From positions 558,001 through 622,000 of the forward strand of contig NZ_BJEN01000003.1 of the NCBI RefSeq assembly GCF_008326345.1: a DNA stretch of 64,000 nucleotides. The letters run 5' to 3'. A program made the translations under genes and the position numbers. Below, piece by piece: positions 63,766 to 64,000 of the stretch. The notes under the pieces are model-generated. The model searched no databases. It was not told where the DNA came from and worked only from the letters and a program-made list of their open reading frames with translations. Each line of letters begins with the position of its first letter. The first letter of the stretch is position 1. The DNA is from Cutibacterium modestum (GTDB lineage: Bacteria > Actinomycetota > Actinomycetes > Propionibacteriales > Propionibacteriaceae).

Positions 63766-64000
63766 TCAGACTTCATGAACGGTGACCTGTTCGTGTAATC
63801 GCAAACTTAGCTGACGTTCCAGGCGCTGATGCAGGGTCATGACGGCTGCCGGGCATCCCCGGCAAGCTCCTTTCATAGCGACGTCAACCCTGCGCTCCTG
63901 ACCGTCGACCGACACGTCGACTAATTCGATGGATCCACCGTGCATCGCGGCAACCGCGCCGACGGGCCCGGCGATAAGTTCATCGGTACAGCGGCGCAAG
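63766..64000 (-). CDS. NifU-like C-terminal domain protein (5' partial)
   Basis: The C-terminal part of an Fe-S cluster scaffold or delivery protein of the Nfu type; the frame is open to the window edge and the N-terminal part is outside. The cluster-binding CxxC motif is in MKGACRGCPAAVMTLHQRLE, preceded by AAMHGGSIELVDVSV, the conserved DGG/HGG-like strand start. It converges on DUF2017 with three bases between stops. Confidence 0.85.
   Translation of the reverse strand, partial: LRRCTDELIAGPVGAVAAMHGGSIELVDVSVDGQERRVDVAMKGACRGCPAAVMTLHQRLERQLSLRLHEQVTVHEV

Overview
The window is a stretch of high-GC actinobacterial chromosome. Gene content and order point to a Cutibacterium (formerly Propionibacterium) species, most likely C. 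acnes or a close relative. The evidence is the actinobacterial marker families (WhiB, DUF3499, DUF3039, DUF2017-ClpS, DUF5719, TIGR03089, acyl-CoA carboxylase epsilon subunit, TobH-like SIS protein) together with a phase-variable, PT-repeat, thioester-domain adhesin of the kind described in C. acnes. The species assignment is inference from memory, not from a database search. No tRNA, rRNA, CRISPR array or intact insertion sequence was seen.

Layout. 1-4.6 kb: the end of a nucleoside-type ABC uptake operon (ATPase, two permeases) translationally coupled to cytidine deaminase and an RNase HI-like fusion protein. 4.9-14.5 kb: metG, a DEDDh exonuclease, a 14-TM drug exporter and a uridine-kinase-like protein, followed by a run of decayed genes (acyl-CoA synthetase, PIN toxin, DUF2207 membrane protein, MNT/HepT toxin-antitoxin). 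14.5-21.2 kb: phosphoglucomutase, purine nucleoside phosphorylase, LpdA-like quinone reductase and the biotin carboxylase/BCCP subunit. 21.4-33.5 kb: an accessory block. It holds a NUDIX hydrolase, CorA, the phase-variable adhesin, a pyridoxine/HMP kinase, an SDR, a MatC-type permease, an internally deleted arginine deiminase remnant, a lipoprotein, a tandem array of four paralogous small membrane proteins (three broken) and a secreted GDSL hydrolase. 33.6-40.1 kb: maf (frameshifted), accE, accD, birA, peptidase E, a PH-domain protein, purK and purE. 40.2-43.2 kb: a frameshifted lacZ. 43.4-57.5 kb: an envelope/regulatory cluster (LCP ligase, glycosyltransferase, TIGR03089, manC, whiB2-like, a giant membrane glycosyltransferase, DUF5719, Rv3259-like, DUF3499, Trm112-like, TobH-like), then a CDF transporter and aroQ. 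57.5-64 kb: DUF3039, an RDD protein, a badly damaged malQ, hup, pncB, clpS-DUF2017 and the end of a NifU-type protein.

From memory, the order of many backbone genes (cdd, pgm, PNP, lpdA, accA, maf, accE, accD, birA, PH protein, purK-purE, LCP, manC, whiB2, Rv3259-like, DUF3499, TobH) parallels the Mycobacterium tuberculosis segment Rv3315c-Rv3256c. The stretches that break this order are where the pseudogenes, paralog array, phase-variable adhesin and toxin-antitoxin remnants lie.

Together the genes cover nucleoside salvage (ABC importer, cdd, PNP, phosphomutase), biotin-dependent acyl-CoA carboxylation (accA/accD/accE plus birA), and activated-mannose supply feeding envelope glycosylation. 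The window is rich in gene decay, especially in sugar and acyl-CoA use (lacZ, malQ, acyl-CoA synthetase, arcA). Some of the single-base frameshifts lie at homopolymers and could be sequencing errors. The nonsense codons, deletions and double lesions are harder to explain that way.
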